Shown: positions 1-6,742, counted from the first letter of the stretch. The stretch: 14,344 nt of DNA from Selenomonas sp. (GCA_015265235.1 JABZYJ010000037.1:1-14344), one strand, 5' to 3'. The notes: generated by a model not told the origin, from the letters alone. Program-made: numbers and translations.

Positions 1-962
1 TCGGCAGTGTGATCGGGCGCATCAATCAGGATCGCGAGACGGGCGTTGCGGGTATCCTCGGGACGTTCCCCACCGCTGTTCCGATTCGCATTCACGTGAA
101 GGACGATGCGCTCGGCACGGAGGAGACCTTCGGTGCGCAGATTGCCTACGATGAGGACTTCCTGCCCGTGCTCTCGGGCAGTATCGCCTATGCGGCAATG
201 AGCCGCGTGTCGGATTCCCTCGGCAGCAGCACGGCGCGCATCCGCTTTGCCATCCGTACGAATGCCGTGGACAGCGGCGTCTTTGAGCGGCGCAATATGT
301 ACTACAGCGCGGCAGATGTCGGGCAGGTCGCCGTGACGGAGCTGCTGCAGGCAATGAATATGATCGTGACGAATCCGCAGGAGGAGTCCGATATTCTCGA
401 TCTCGACGTGGATGTGGAGCTCACAGGCGGACGTCAGACGGCCGTTCTGGTCTCGGCGGTGCCGGACAAGCTGGTGGTAAAGCCGGGCGATACGGTGACG
501 TTCAAGACGAAGATCCGCCCCTATCGCAAGCCGGAGGAGACGCTGTCGATCCCCTATCGTGTGCCGAAAGCGCAGCCGGCGGGGACGCTGAACCTCGATA
601 TCCGCGGCGGCGGCTTTGTTCCCGTGAATCCCTTGGCACTCCTTGCGCAGGCGGGGCTCGAGATCCCCGACGACGAGGAGAAGTTCAAGTCGACGGCGGA
701 GAAGCTGGACGATCTTGCCGCTCAGGGACAGAACAATGAGATCATCATCGCGCCCGGAGCGGCGCCCGCACCGAGCTCCGAAAAGGAAATGAAGAAGCGC
801 ATGCGCGCGGCGGCAAAGGCGTCGGCACGCGCGGCAGAGCGCGAGGAGCCGAAGCGCGTGACGCTGCTCGGCGATCCGAAGAAGAAGGACGAACGCGAGA
901 AATTCTATGCGCCGTATGTGATCGAGAACGTGATCCACGCGACGCTGAAGGTTGAGGAATAA
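1..962 (+). CDS. SpoIVB peptidase S55 domain-like protein, C-terminal part (5' truncated)
   Basis: The reading frame is open from the first base to a TAA at 960-962, so the true start lies upstream. The GTG at 9 is an internal valine, not a convincing start. About 319 codons are visible. The beginning (G-S-V-I-G-R-I-N-Q-D-R-E-T-G-V-A-G-I-L-G) resembles the region after the catalytic core in SpoIVB/S55-family proteins of Negativicutes, so the catalytic Ser would be outside the window. A beta-rich middle is followed by an Ala/Lys/Arg/Glu-rich low-complexity stretch near residues 255-285. Family members are exported serine peptidases; in spore formers SpoIVB triggers sigma-K activation. Related proteins in diderm Negativicutes have no assigned role that I know of. 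murA begins 6 bp downstream, so the two are probably cotranscribed. The call rests on recognition of the C-terminal half only. Confidence 0.68.
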   Translation, partial: GSVIGRINQDRETGVAGILGTFPTAVPIRIHVKDDALGTEETFGAQIAYDEDFLPVLSGSIAYAAMSRVSDSLGSSTARIRFAIRTNAVDSGVFERRNMYYSAADVGQVAVTELLQAMNMIVTNPQEESDILDLDVDVELTGGRQTAVLVSAVPDKLVVKPGDTVTFKTKIRPYRKPEETLSIPYRVPKAQPAGTLNLDIRGGGFVPVNPLALLAQAGLEIPDDEEKFKSTAEKLDDLAAQGQNNEIIIAPGAAPAPSSEKEMKKRMRAAAKASARAAEREEPKRVTLLGDPKKKDEREKFYAPYVIENVIHATLKVEE

Positions 963-968
963 GGACGA

Positions 969-2249
969 ATGGAACAACTGGTCATTCATGGAGGGCATCC
1001 CCTGCGCGGCCATGTGAAGATCGGCGGGGCGAAAAATGCGGTGCTGCCCATTATCGCGGCGGCACTGCTCGGTACGAATGGAAAAAGTGTGCTGGATGAG
1101 GTGCCTGCACTCGAAGATGTCTATACGATTACGGCGGTGCTGCGTGCCCTCGGCGTGACGGCAGACTACACGGCATCGGAGCATCGTCTGGTCATCGATG
1201 CGACACACATTGCGACGGTCGCAGCCCCCTACGACCTCGTCCGCAAGATGCGCGCGTCATTTCTCATCATGGGCCCCTTGCTGGCGCGCGAGGGTCATGC
1301 GGAGATCTCTCTGCCGGGCGGCTGTGCCATTGGGACACGCCCGATCGATCTGCATCTCAAGGGCTTTGAGGCACTCGGGGCGGAGATCGAGATCACGCAG
1401 GGTGCCATTCACGCGCGTGCGCCGCATGGGCTCAAGGGGGCGCGCATCTACTTCGATTTCCCGAGTGTCGGGGCGACGGAGAATGTGATGATGGCGGCGT
1501 CCTGCGCCGAGGGGCAGACGATTCTTGAGAATCCTGCGCTCGAGCCGGAGATTGTCGATCTCGCGAACTATCTCAATGTGATGGGGGCGCGCATCCGCGG
1601 TGCGGGAACGAACCGCATCAAGATCGATGGCGTGCCGGAGCTGCACGCGGCGGACTATACGATCATCCCCGACCGCATCGAGGCGGGGACGTACATGGTC
1701 GCGGCGGCGATGACGCGCGGTGATGTGTTCATCGAGAACGCGATCAGCGAGCATCTGAAGCCCGTCATTGCGAAACTGAAGGAAGCGGGCGCACAGATCG
1801 AGGAGGATATTGCAGGGGTGCGCGTCTCTGCCGACCGCCCGATGAAGGCGATTGATCTCAAGACGATGCCCTATCCCGGCTTTCCGACGGATATGCAGGC
1901 GCAGTTCATGGCGATGCTTGCCATCGCCGAGGGGACGAGTGTCGTGACGGAGACGGTGTTCGAGAACCGCTTTATGCACGTCGATGAGCTCGTGCGCATG
2001 GGGGCTCGGATCCGTGTGGACGGACGGACGGCGACGGTCGAGGGCGGGGCTCTCCTTAGCGGTGCCCCTGTGCGGGCGACGGATCTGCGCGCGGGTGCGG
2101 CGATGGTGCTCGCGGGGCTCGTGGCGCCGGATGAGACGCGCGTCGGCTACATCCATCACATCGACCGCGGGTACGATGATCTCGTGGCAAAGCTCGTGGC
2201 GCTCGGTGCGGATATTCAGCGCGTGGATGCGGAGTGGGCAGGAACATAA
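969..2249 (+). CDS. murA: UDP-N-acetylglucosamine 1-carboxyvinyltransferase MurA
   Basis: MurA transfers enolpyruvate from PEP to the 3'-OH of UDP-GlcNAc, the first committed cytoplasmic step of peptidoglycan synthesis and the target of fosfomycin. The 426-residue length is typical. The substrate-binding K22-N23 pair lies in GGAKNAVLP near the N-terminus. The catalytic cysteine is C119 in LPGGCAIGTRPIDLH; because it is Cys and not Asp, intrinsic fosfomycin resistance by that substitution is not expected. Other family blocks are visible, including FPTDMQAQFMAM and FENRFMHVDEL. An AAGGA ribosome site at 961-965 overlaps the upstream stop codon and supports ATG 969. Firmicutes often carry two murA paralogues, and one copy does not show which this is. 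No terminator follows it before the scfA promoter. Confidence 0.97.
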   Translation: MEQLVIHGGHPLRGHVKIGGAKNAVLPIIAAALLGTNGKSVLDEVPALEDVYTITAVLRALGVTADYTASEHRLVIDATHIATVAAPYDLVRKMRASFLIMGPLLAREGHAEISLPGGCAIGTRPIDLHLKGFEALGAEIEITQGAIHARAPHGLKGARIYFDFPSVGATENVMMAASCAEGQTILENPALEPEIVDLANYLNVMGARIRGAGTNRIKIDGVPELHAADYTIIPDRIEAGTYMVAAAMTRGDVFIENAISEHLKPVIAKLKEAGAQIEEDIAGVRVSADRPMKAIDLKTMPYPGFPTDMQAQFMAMLAIAEGTSVVTETVFENRFMHVDELVRMGARIRVDGRTATVEGGALLSGAPVRATDLRAGAAMVLAGLVAPDETRVGYIHHIDRGYDDLVAKLVALGADIQRVDAEWAGT

Positions 2250-2256
2250 AAACTGC

Positions 2257-2285
2257 TTGCATAATAAAGAATGATGCGATAGAAT
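2257..2285 (+). promoter_or_regulatory. Candidate sigma-70 promoter for scfA
   Basis: TTGCAT (2257-2262) and TAGAAT (2280-2285) are separated by 17 bp, in an AT-rich break just after murA. The -10 matches consensus at 5 of 6 positions and the -35 at 3 of 6. Transcription would begin near 2292, giving a leader of about 28 nt to the scfA start. This would let the peptide gene be expressed independently of murA. Confidence 0.5.
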
Positions 2286-2319
2286 AAATTCAGAACGATG
2301 GATTGAGGAGGTATGAAGG

Positions 2320-2457
2320 ATGAAGCACATCAAGACGGTCAACAAGCCGACGATGCAGTCCACGCTCTACACGGGCGGCTGCGGCGAATGCCAGGCATCC
2401 TGCCAGTCTGCCTGCAAGACTTCCTGCACGGTGGGCAATCAGCCCTGCGCGAAGTAA
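2320..2457 (+). CDS. scfA: Six-cysteine ranthipeptide precursor SCIFF
   Basis: This is a 45-codon gene encoding a precursor with exactly six cysteines (C21, C24, C28, C32, C36, C43), matching the family definition 'six cysteines in forty-five residues'. The N-terminus MKHIKTVNKP is the conserved leader recognised by the maturase. The C-terminal half contains CGECQASCQSACKTSC followed by TVGNQPC, which is highly conserved in SCIFF peptides. In characterised SCIFF systems the radical SAM maturase makes a thioether link from a core Cys to a Thr side chain; C32 and T37 occupy the positions I recall for the Clostridium thermocellum peptide. The start is set by GAGGAGG at 2305-2311, 8 nt before ATG 2320. 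The ATG at 2313, in another frame, is only 1 nt from that site. The partner maturase scfB follows at 2767. No dedicated exporter or peptidase is adjacent. Confidence 0.95.
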   Translation: MKHIKTVNKPTMQSTLYTGGCGECQASCQSACKTSCTVGNQPCAK

Positions 2458-2474
2458 GACGGGGAAATCGGCAC

Positions 2475-2504
2475 AGCCCTTCTCGTTTGCGAGAGGGGCT
2501 TTTT
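2475..2504 (+). terminator. Rho-independent terminator after scfA
   Basis: An 11-bp stem pairs 2475-2485 (AGCCCTTCTCG) with 2490-2500 (CGAGAGGGGCT), with one G-T wobble and a TTTG loop, followed by T2500-T2504. It lies 17 bp after the scfA stop. It should make scfA transcripts much more abundant than scfB transcripts unless scfB has its own promoter, which suits a peptide substrate and its enzyme. Confidence 0.9.
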
Positions 2505-2523
2505 GTATGTGTTGTGACAGTGG

Positions 2524-2744
2524 CAAATGTTATGGAGACGCATACGTTGCACACTCCACGCAAACACCTCGTTCCGCAAGTGATCGTGTGCTCGTTCGCC
2601 TAAATACCGGCGCACTTCTTAAACGCGCTGCGCTTGAACGGAAGAAGTACGCCGGGGGCGAGTCGCACACTTTACTCACTTGCTTCACTAGGGTTTGCTT
2701 TGGAGTGACGCAAGGCGTCGGCTTCGTTTCGCCTGTAACATTTG
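2524..2744 (+). repeat. 221-bp imperfect foldback (long inverted repeat) between scfA and scfB
   Basis: The scfA-scfB spacer folds back on itself over nearly its whole length. Matching arm segments, from outside inward: CAAATGTTA 2524-2532 with TAACATTTG 2736-2744 (9/9); CACTCCACGCAAAC 2552-2565 with GTTTGCTTTGGAGTG 2693-2707 (one gap or mismatch); GCAAGTGA 2576-2583 with TCACTTGC 2676-2683 (8/8); GTGTG 2586-2590 with CACAC 2666-2670; CCGGCGCACTTCTT 2607-2620 with AAGAAGTACGCCGG 2642-2655 (13/14). The central loop is about 21 nt. There is no coding potential and no transposase. This looks like a non-autonomous MITE-like element or a dispersed palindromic intergenic repeat, but it could also act as a structured RNA leader for scfB. 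No clear target-site duplication was found. Confidence 0.75.
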
Positions 2745-2766
2745 ACTATACTACAAAGGAGAACAA

Positions 2767-4155
2767 ATGAAAGTCCGAACGCATAAGTTCAAGCAGAACG
2801 GTATGCACATTCTCGTCGATGTGAACAGCGGTGCGGTTCACGTGATCGACGAGATGATTTACGATATGATGGATGATTTCGACGGGACGAACGATGATGC
2901 GGTCGTGGCACGTCTTAGGGGGCGTTATCCTGAGGGGGATCTGCGCGAGGCACTCGGCGAGCTGCACGAGCTGATGGCGGCAGGGGCGCTCTTTGCCCCC
3001 GATATTGATGTGCCGCCGACCTTCAAGTCGCGCGGATTGGTGAAATCCCTGTGTCTGATGGTGGCACAGGACTGCAATCTGCGATGCAAGTATTGTTTCG
3101 GCGACGGCGGCAGCTATGGCGGGCACCGTGCGGTGATGTCGCCCGAGGTGGGACGTGCGGCGGTCGATTTTATCATTGACGGCTGTGGTCCGCGCAAGCA
3201 CTGTGAGATTGATTTCTTCGGCGGCGAGCCGCTGATGAATCTGAGTACGGTGAAGGCGGTGACGGAGTACGTGCGTCAGCGTGAGCAGGAGACGGGCAAG
3301 GAGTTCAAACTGACGCTCACGACGAACGGGATGCTGCTCTCCGACAAGAATATCGCGTGGCTGAACGACAACCATATCTCTGTCGTGCTCTCGGCGGACG
3401 GACGGCGCGAGGTGCACGATGCGATGCGTCCCGATGCGGGCGGACATGGGACGTACGATGTGGTCATGCGGAATTTTAAGAAGCTCGTCGATGCGCGCGG
3501 CGGCAACGACTACTACCTGCGCGGGACGTATACGCACGAGAATCTCGACTTCACGAAGGATGTGCTTGCTATGAACGCGGCGGGCTTTGACATCCTCTCG
3601 ATGGAGCCGGTCGTGCTGAAGGACAGTCCGCTCGGCTTTACGGAGGAGGATCTGCCGCGCATCTATGCGGAGTATGACCGCCTGACGCAGACCTATCTCG
3701 ACCGCGTGCGTGCGGGGAAGGGGTTCTTCTTCTTCCACTTCAACATGGACCTCAACCATGGGCCGTGCGTCGCCAAGCGCCTCGCGGGCTGCGGCGCGGG
3801 GCATGAGTACTACGCCGTCGCGGAGAACGGAGATCTCTACCCGTGCCATCAGTTCGTGGGGCGTGAGGGCTATCGCCTCGGCTCGGTCTTTACGGGCGTT
3901 GAGAGCATGGAGCTGCCGACGTACTTCCGCAACTCGCATGTGCTGAACAAGCCTCTCTGCCGCGACTGCTGGGCGCGGTTCTACTGCAGCGGCGGTTGTC
4001 ATGCCAACGCCGATCTCTTTCATGGGGACATTCGCCATCCCTACGAAGTCGGCTGCGCGATTCAAAAGAAGCGTCTGGAGTGTGCGATTCTTGTGCAGGC
4101 GGTGCTCGCACTGGAGAAGGAAGAGGCAGAAGAAGCGCAGAAAAAAATTTCTTGA
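2767..4155 (+). CDS. scfB: Thioether cross-link-forming SCIFF peptide maturase (radical SAM/SPASM)
   Basis: This 462-residue radical SAM enzyme would install thioether bridges in the ScfA peptide in the cytoplasm. Residues 1-80 form the N-terminal peptide-recognition (RRE-like) region. The SAM-binding 4Fe-4S motif CNLRCKYC has C103, C107 and C110, followed by GGEP at 152-155. The SPASM-type C-terminus supplies auxiliary cluster ligands: candidates are C334, C342, C360, C398, C401, C407, C411, C430 and C439, including CRDCWARFYCSGGC. The last 20 residues are Glu/Lys-rich. AAAGGAG at 2755-2761 sits 5 nt before ATG 2767. Pairing with scfA 310 bp upstream makes the assignment firm. I found no convincing promoter in the spacer, so expression may depend on read-through of the scfA terminator. 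Its stop codon overlaps the -35 of the following tRNA promoter. Confidence 0.95.
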   Translation: MKVRTHKFKQNGMHILVDVNSGAVHVIDEMIYDMMDDFDGTNDDAVVARLRGRYPEGDLREALGELHELMAAGALFAPDIDVPPTFKSRGLVKSLCLMVAQDCNLRCKYCFGDGGSYGGHRAVMSPEVGRAAVDFIIDGCGPRKHCEIDFFGGEPLMNLSTVKAVTEYVRQREQETGKEFKLTLTTNGMLLSDKNIAWLNDNHISVVLSADGRREVHDAMRPDAGGHGTYDVVMRNFKKLVDARGGNDYYLRGTYTHENLDFTKDVLAMNAAGFDILSMEPVVLKDSPLGFTEEDLPRIYAEYDRLTQTYLDRVRAGKGFFFFHFNMDLNHGPCVAKRLAGCGAGHEYYAVAENGDLYPCHQFVGREGYRLGSVFTGVESMELPTYFRNSHVLNKPLCRDCWARFYCSGGCHANADLFHGDIRHPYEVGCAIQKKRLECAILVQAVLALEKEEAEEAQKKIS

Positions 4156-4180
4156 CAATGTTTTCATCTTCCGCTATAAT
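4152..4180 (+). promoter_or_regulatory. Consensus sigma-70 promoter of tRNA-Gln
   Basis: A perfect TTGACA (4152-4157) and a perfect TATAAT (4175-4180) are spaced by 17 bp. The -35 overlaps the TGA stop of scfB (4153-4155). Transcription would start near 4186-4188, about 20 nt before the mature tRNA. Confidence 0.93.
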
Positions 4181-4206
4181 TCGCTATGTTGCTGAGAGAG
4201 CGACAT

Positions 4207-4282
4207 AGGGGTATCGCCAAGTTGGTAAGGCACGGGATTCTGAATCCCGCATGCGTTGGTTCGAGTCCAGCTACCCCTGCCA
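4207..4282 (+). tRNA. tRNA-Gln (anticodon CTG)
   Basis: This is a 76-nt tRNA with encoded CCA. The acceptor stem is AGGGGTA (4207-4213) with TACCCCT (4272-4278), followed by discriminator G4279 and CCA at 4280-4282. The anticodon arm is CGGGA-TTCTGAA-TCCCG with anticodon CTG at 4240-4242, reading CAG. The T arm carries GGTTCGAGTCC. The 5' half (GGGGTATCGCCAAG) closely resembles bacterial tRNA-Gln. It is transcribed as a single-gene unit with its own promoter and terminator. A CTG-anticodon Gln isoacceptor, in addition to TTG, fits a high-GC genome that favours CAG. Confidence 0.96.
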
Positions 4283-4295
4283 TTTGAAGATTGAG

Positions 4296-4323
4296 GAACT
4301 GCCCTGCGGGGCAGTTCTTTTTT
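4296..4323 (+). terminator. Rho-independent terminator after tRNA-Gln
   Basis: A perfect 9-bp stem, GAACTGCCC (4296-4304) with GGGCAGTTC (4309-4317), has a TGCG loop and is followed by six T residues (4318-4323). It lies 13 bp after the tRNA 3' end and isolates the tRNA unit from the ABC-transporter operon. Confidence 0.94.
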
Positions 4324-4324
4324 A

Positions 4325-4353
4325 TTGAAACTTTTTATCATCTCTGGTAGGAT
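4325..4353 (+). promoter_or_regulatory. Candidate sigma-70 promoter of the DUF4418/ABC operon
   Basis: TTGAAA (4325-4330) and TAGGAT (4348-4353) are separated by 17 bp. The -35 matches at 4 of 6 positions and the -10 at 4 of 6. It directly follows the tRNA terminator and lies about 20 bp upstream of the operon's first ribosome site (AAGGAG 4370-4375). Confidence 0.5.
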
Positions 4354-4382
4354 AGATGGAATAACAGATAAGGAGAATGATC

Positions 4383-4799
4383 ATGAACAGCCAAAAGAAG
4401 GGGATCGGTGTGTGCCCGCTTCTGCAGATTGTGCTGAATGCCATATTCTTCGTCGGCATACAGACGATCTTTGCACCGTGTGAACCGCATGAGGATGGAA
4501 CGTGGATGACCTGTCACTGGGCGGGCGAGGCGCTTTTGGGGATTGCCGCCGTTATGCTCGTCATGTCGCTGCTCCACCTCCTGCCGCTGCGTACGGGGAT
4601 GAAGGAGGGGCTGGTCTTTGCGATGATTCCGGTGTCCTTCCTGATCATCGTTCTGCCGGGGCGGCTCATTCCGCTCTGCATGATGGAGACGATGCGTTGT
4701 CACGTGATTATGCAGCCTGCGGTTACGGTGATTGCCGTGCTGAATATCGTTCTTTCTGCCGTGTATCTATGGCAGCATCGAAAGGAGGAGCACGGATGA
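4383..4799 (+). CDS. DUF4418-family integral membrane protein
   Basis: This is a 138-residue, very hydrophobic protein with about four membrane segments, near residues 13-31, 48-68, 74-92 and 110-130. Conserved-looking cysteines are C11, C33, C44, C99 and C106, two of them in Cys-His pairs (TCHW at 43-46 and RCH at 105-107). The size and the MTCHW and CMMETMRC patterns match what I know of DUF4418. AAGGAG at 4370-4375 is 7 nt from ATG 4383 but only 1 nt from the in-frame ATG 4377, so 4383 is preferred. Its stop overlaps the permease start (ATGA), so the two are translationally coupled. DUF4418 genes commonly sit with FtsX-type ABC genes, and the function is unknown. A role in handling metals or thiols is only a guess from the Cys/His content. 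Confidence 0.75.
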   Translation: MNSQKKGIGVCPLLQIVLNAIFFVGIQTIFAPCEPHEDGTWMTCHWAGEALLGIAAVMLVMSLLHLLPLRTGMKEGLVFAMIPVSFLIIVLPGRLIPLCMMETMRCHVIMQPAVTVIAVLNIVLSAVYLWQHRKEEHG

Positions 4800-6001
4800 A
4801 ATTTGCCGTGACGCTCGCCCTGCGCACCTGCCGCAGGAATATGGCACGCTCCGCGACGCTCGCCGTGCTGACGGGGGTGCTTGCCCTCGTGATCTTCGGC
4901 GGCTCAGAGATGCTGCTCGGTCTGCAGGGCGGCCTGATTCAGTTCCAGCAGCGGCTCGGTGCGGATGTCGTCGTCCTGCCGAAGGCGGCAGAGGGCGCGG
5001 GCTCACTGGAGGGGATCCTTGTGCAGGGCGTTCCTGCGCAGTTCTATATGGAGGAGCACTATCTCTCCGATCTGCGCAGTATGGCGGGGGTAGCGCATGC
5101 GACGCCGCAGTTCTTTCTTGCCTCAGCACATGCGGGCTGCTGCTCTGTGGCAGTGCAGCTGATCGGCTTTGACCCCACTTCGGATCAGACCATCCAGCCG
5201 TGGATCCGCGAGAGCTATGGCGGTACGGTTGGCTATGGCGATATTCTCGTCGGCAGCGGCATTTCCGTCCCTGCGGACGGGATGCTGACGTTCTACGATC
5301 TGCCCTGCCGCGTCGTGGGGCGTCTCACACCGACGGGAACGGGGATGGATACGGCGGTCTATACGAATATGGAGACGATCCGCGCGATGATGGAAAATGC
5401 GGCGAAGAGCGGCTTTGATGTATTTCAGGGCGTGCCGACGGAGAATGCGATCTCTGCCGTGATGATACGGACGGCGGATGGTTTTTCGCCCGAGGGGGTG
5501 GCAGAGGCGGTCAATGCGGCATATCCCGCGCTCACGGCGCGTCCTGCGCACGGCATGGTGCATGCGGTAGAGCAGGGACTGGGCAGCATCTTGGAGATGA
5601 TCGGCGGACTCATCGCAGTGGTCTGGGTGATCGCCGTCGTCGTTCTCGGCATCGCCTTTCACCTGTCGGCGCGCGAGCGGCGGCGTGAGTATCTGATGCT
5701 GCGCATCGCGGGGGCAGCACGCGGATTCTTGACGCGCATGATGCTGACGGAGGCGGCACTCTCCTCGGCGGCAGGTGCTGCGGCGGGGGTTGCACTCGGT
5801 GCATTGATCATTGTGCCCTTTGCGGGGCTCATGAAGGCGGGGCTGATGCGCCCCTATATTCTCCCCGACGGCGGGACGATTCTGCTGCTGGCGGTGAGCA
5901 CGCTCCTCATGGCGACGCTGTCGGGGATGCTGGCGGCGGCGTGGACGGTGGGGCGCGTATGTACAGCACCGATCAGTAGACTGCTGCGGGAGGATGGATG
6001 A
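4796..6001 (+). CDS. ABC transporter permease, FtsX/MacB type
   Basis: This 401-residue permease has the FtsX/MacB plan. One membrane segment lies near residues 21-40, a large extracytoplasmic domain spans about 41-265, and three segments lie near 268-290, 318-345 and 362-385. The cytoplasmic loop after TM2 contains RERRREYLMLRIAGA, the usual contact with the ATPase. A C115-C116 pair stands in the extracytoplasmic domain (AHAGCCSVAVQLIGFDP). The frame is open far upstream, but the start at 4796 is set by AAAGGAGG at 4781-4788 and the ATGA overlap with the DUF4418 gene. FtsX-type systems act as mechanotransmitters, lipoprotein releasers or exporters and not as classical importers. Similar CC/GFDP-containing permeases occur, to my memory, in P19-type iron-uptake operons, but no P19 or FTR1 gene is present here. 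The substrate is unknown. Confidence 0.85.
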   Translation: MKFAVTLALRTCRRNMARSATLAVLTGVLALVIFGGSEMLLGLQGGLIQFQQRLGADVVVLPKAAEGAGSLEGILVQGVPAQFYMEEHYLSDLRSMAGVAHATPQFFLASAHAGCCSVAVQLIGFDPTSDQTIQPWIRESYGGTVGYGDILVGSGISVPADGMLTFYDLPCRVVGRLTPTGTGMDTAVYTNMETIRAMMENAAKSGFDVFQGVPTENAISAVMIRTADGFSPEGVAEAVNAAYPALTARPAHGMVHAVEQGLGSILEMIGGLIAVVWVIAVVVLGIAFHLSARERRREYLMLRIAGAARGFLTRMMLTEAALSSAAGAAAGVALGALIIVPFAGLMKAGLMRPYILPDGGTILLLAVSTLLMATLSGMLAAAWTVGRVCTAPISRLLREDG

Positions 6002-6678
6002 TGGAGCTGCGGGCGGAGAGCATCAGTCAGGATTTCCTGCGTGACAGTGCGCGGGAGGGATATATTGTCGCTGTGGCGGAGACGGATCTGTGCCTTTCCT
6101 CCGGTACGGTGACCGCAGTGATGGGGCGTTCGGGCAGCGGCAAGAGTACGCTGCTGCATATCTTGGGCGGACTCCTGCCGCCCGTGACGGGCAAGGTGTT
6201 CGTGGGGGCGACGGATCTCTATGCGCTGCCCGAGGATGCGCGTGCAGAGCTGCGCAGCAGCAGTCTCGGCATTGTACCGCAGCAGCTGATGTCGCTCCGC
6301 GCACTGACGGTGCGGGAGAATGTCCTCCTCTCGGCGCTTCTCTATGGCAGGGAAGAGGTCGTATCCGCACATGCGGATGTTCTGATGGAGCGGCTCGGCA
6401 TCGCATCCCTCGCGCATGTCTATCCGTCGGAGCTCTCGGGCGGGGAGCTGCGCCGCATGATGATCGCACGCGCACTTGCCGGCACGCCGCAGATTTTGCT
6501 CCTCGATGAGCCGACGGGCGACCTCGATGCGGAGAACACACGGCGCGTGCTTGAGCTCGTGCGCGAGACCGCCGACGCAGGTACGGCCGTCCTCCTCGTT
6601 ACCCATGAGCGCGAGGCGGCATCGTACGCGGATGTCTGCTATACGATGGCGGAGGGGCGGCTGACGCACTCTGCGTAG
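5998..6678 (+). CDS. ABC transporter ATP-binding protein (MacB/LolD-like)
   Basis: This 226-residue ATPase would energise the adjacent FtsX-type permease. All nucleotide-binding motifs are present: Walker A GRSGSGKST (43-51), Q-loop near Q95, signature LSGGE (146-150), Walker B plus D-loop LLLDEPTGDLD (167-177) and switch H203. The LDEPTGDLD form is typical of the LolD/MacB/FtsE class. The start is ambiguous by one codon. ATG 5998 overlaps the permease stop as ATGA, as at the preceding junction, whereas ATG 6001 gives better spacing (7 nt) from GGAGG at 5989-5993. A bidirectional terminator follows 2 bp after the stop. Confidence 0.93.
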   Translation: MMELRAESISQDFLRDSAREGYIVAVAETDLCLSSGTVTAVMGRSGSGKSTLLHILGGLLPPVTGKVFVGATDLYALPEDARAELRSSSLGIVPQQLMSLRALTVRENVLLSALLYGREEVVSAHADVLMERLGIASLAHVYPSELSGGELRRMMIARALAGTPQILLLDEPTGDLDAENTRRVLELVRETADAGTAVLLVTHEREAASYADVCYTMAEGRLTHSA

Positions 6679-6680
6679 CA

Positions 6681-6721
6681 AAAAACACCCTTATGGCGCG
6701 ATGCACCGTAAGGGTGTTTTT
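6681..6721. terminator. Bidirectional terminator between convergent ABC and mod operons
   Basis: A perfect 13-bp inverted repeat, AAAAACACCCTTA (6681-6693) with TAAGGGTGTTTTT (6709-6721), extends by three more pairs to leave a loop of about 9 nt. The flanking A and T runs give a U tract in both directions, so it can end both the plus-strand ATPase transcript and the minus-strand modC transcript (stop at 6743). Confidence 0.92.
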
Positions 6722-6742
6722 GTATGCGTTTGTCTGTGCACC

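Noticed and set aside
1257..2363. Long open frame (about 368 codons) on the minus strand opposite murA
   Set aside because: It lies antisense to an unambiguous murA, is His/Arg-rich low-complexity translation typical of the reverse strand of GC-rich genes, and has no family motif.
2313..2603. Overlapping open frame starting 7 bp before scfA in a different frame
   Set aside because: Its ATG is 1 nt from the ribosome site, and it runs through the scfA terminator and into the foldback repeat. The SCIFF frame explains the region.
2741..2752. TTGACT-TATACT look-alike before scfB as a promoter
   Set aside because: The two hexamers are adjacent with no 16-18 bp spacer, and using TATACT as a -10 would place the start site in the scfB ribosome site.
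2746..4167. Long open frame (about 473 codons) on the minus strand opposite scfB
   Set aside because: It is a mirror of a GC-biased coding frame. The plus strand carries all radical SAM and SPASM motifs and a ribosome site, and the antisense product has Arg/His/Val-rich composition without domains.
4502..4795. N-terminal extension of the permease frame back to an ATG inside the DUF4418 gene
   Set aside because: It overlaps the DUF4418 gene in another frame, its translation is not membrane-like, and ATG 4796 has a strong ribosome site and an ATGA overlap.
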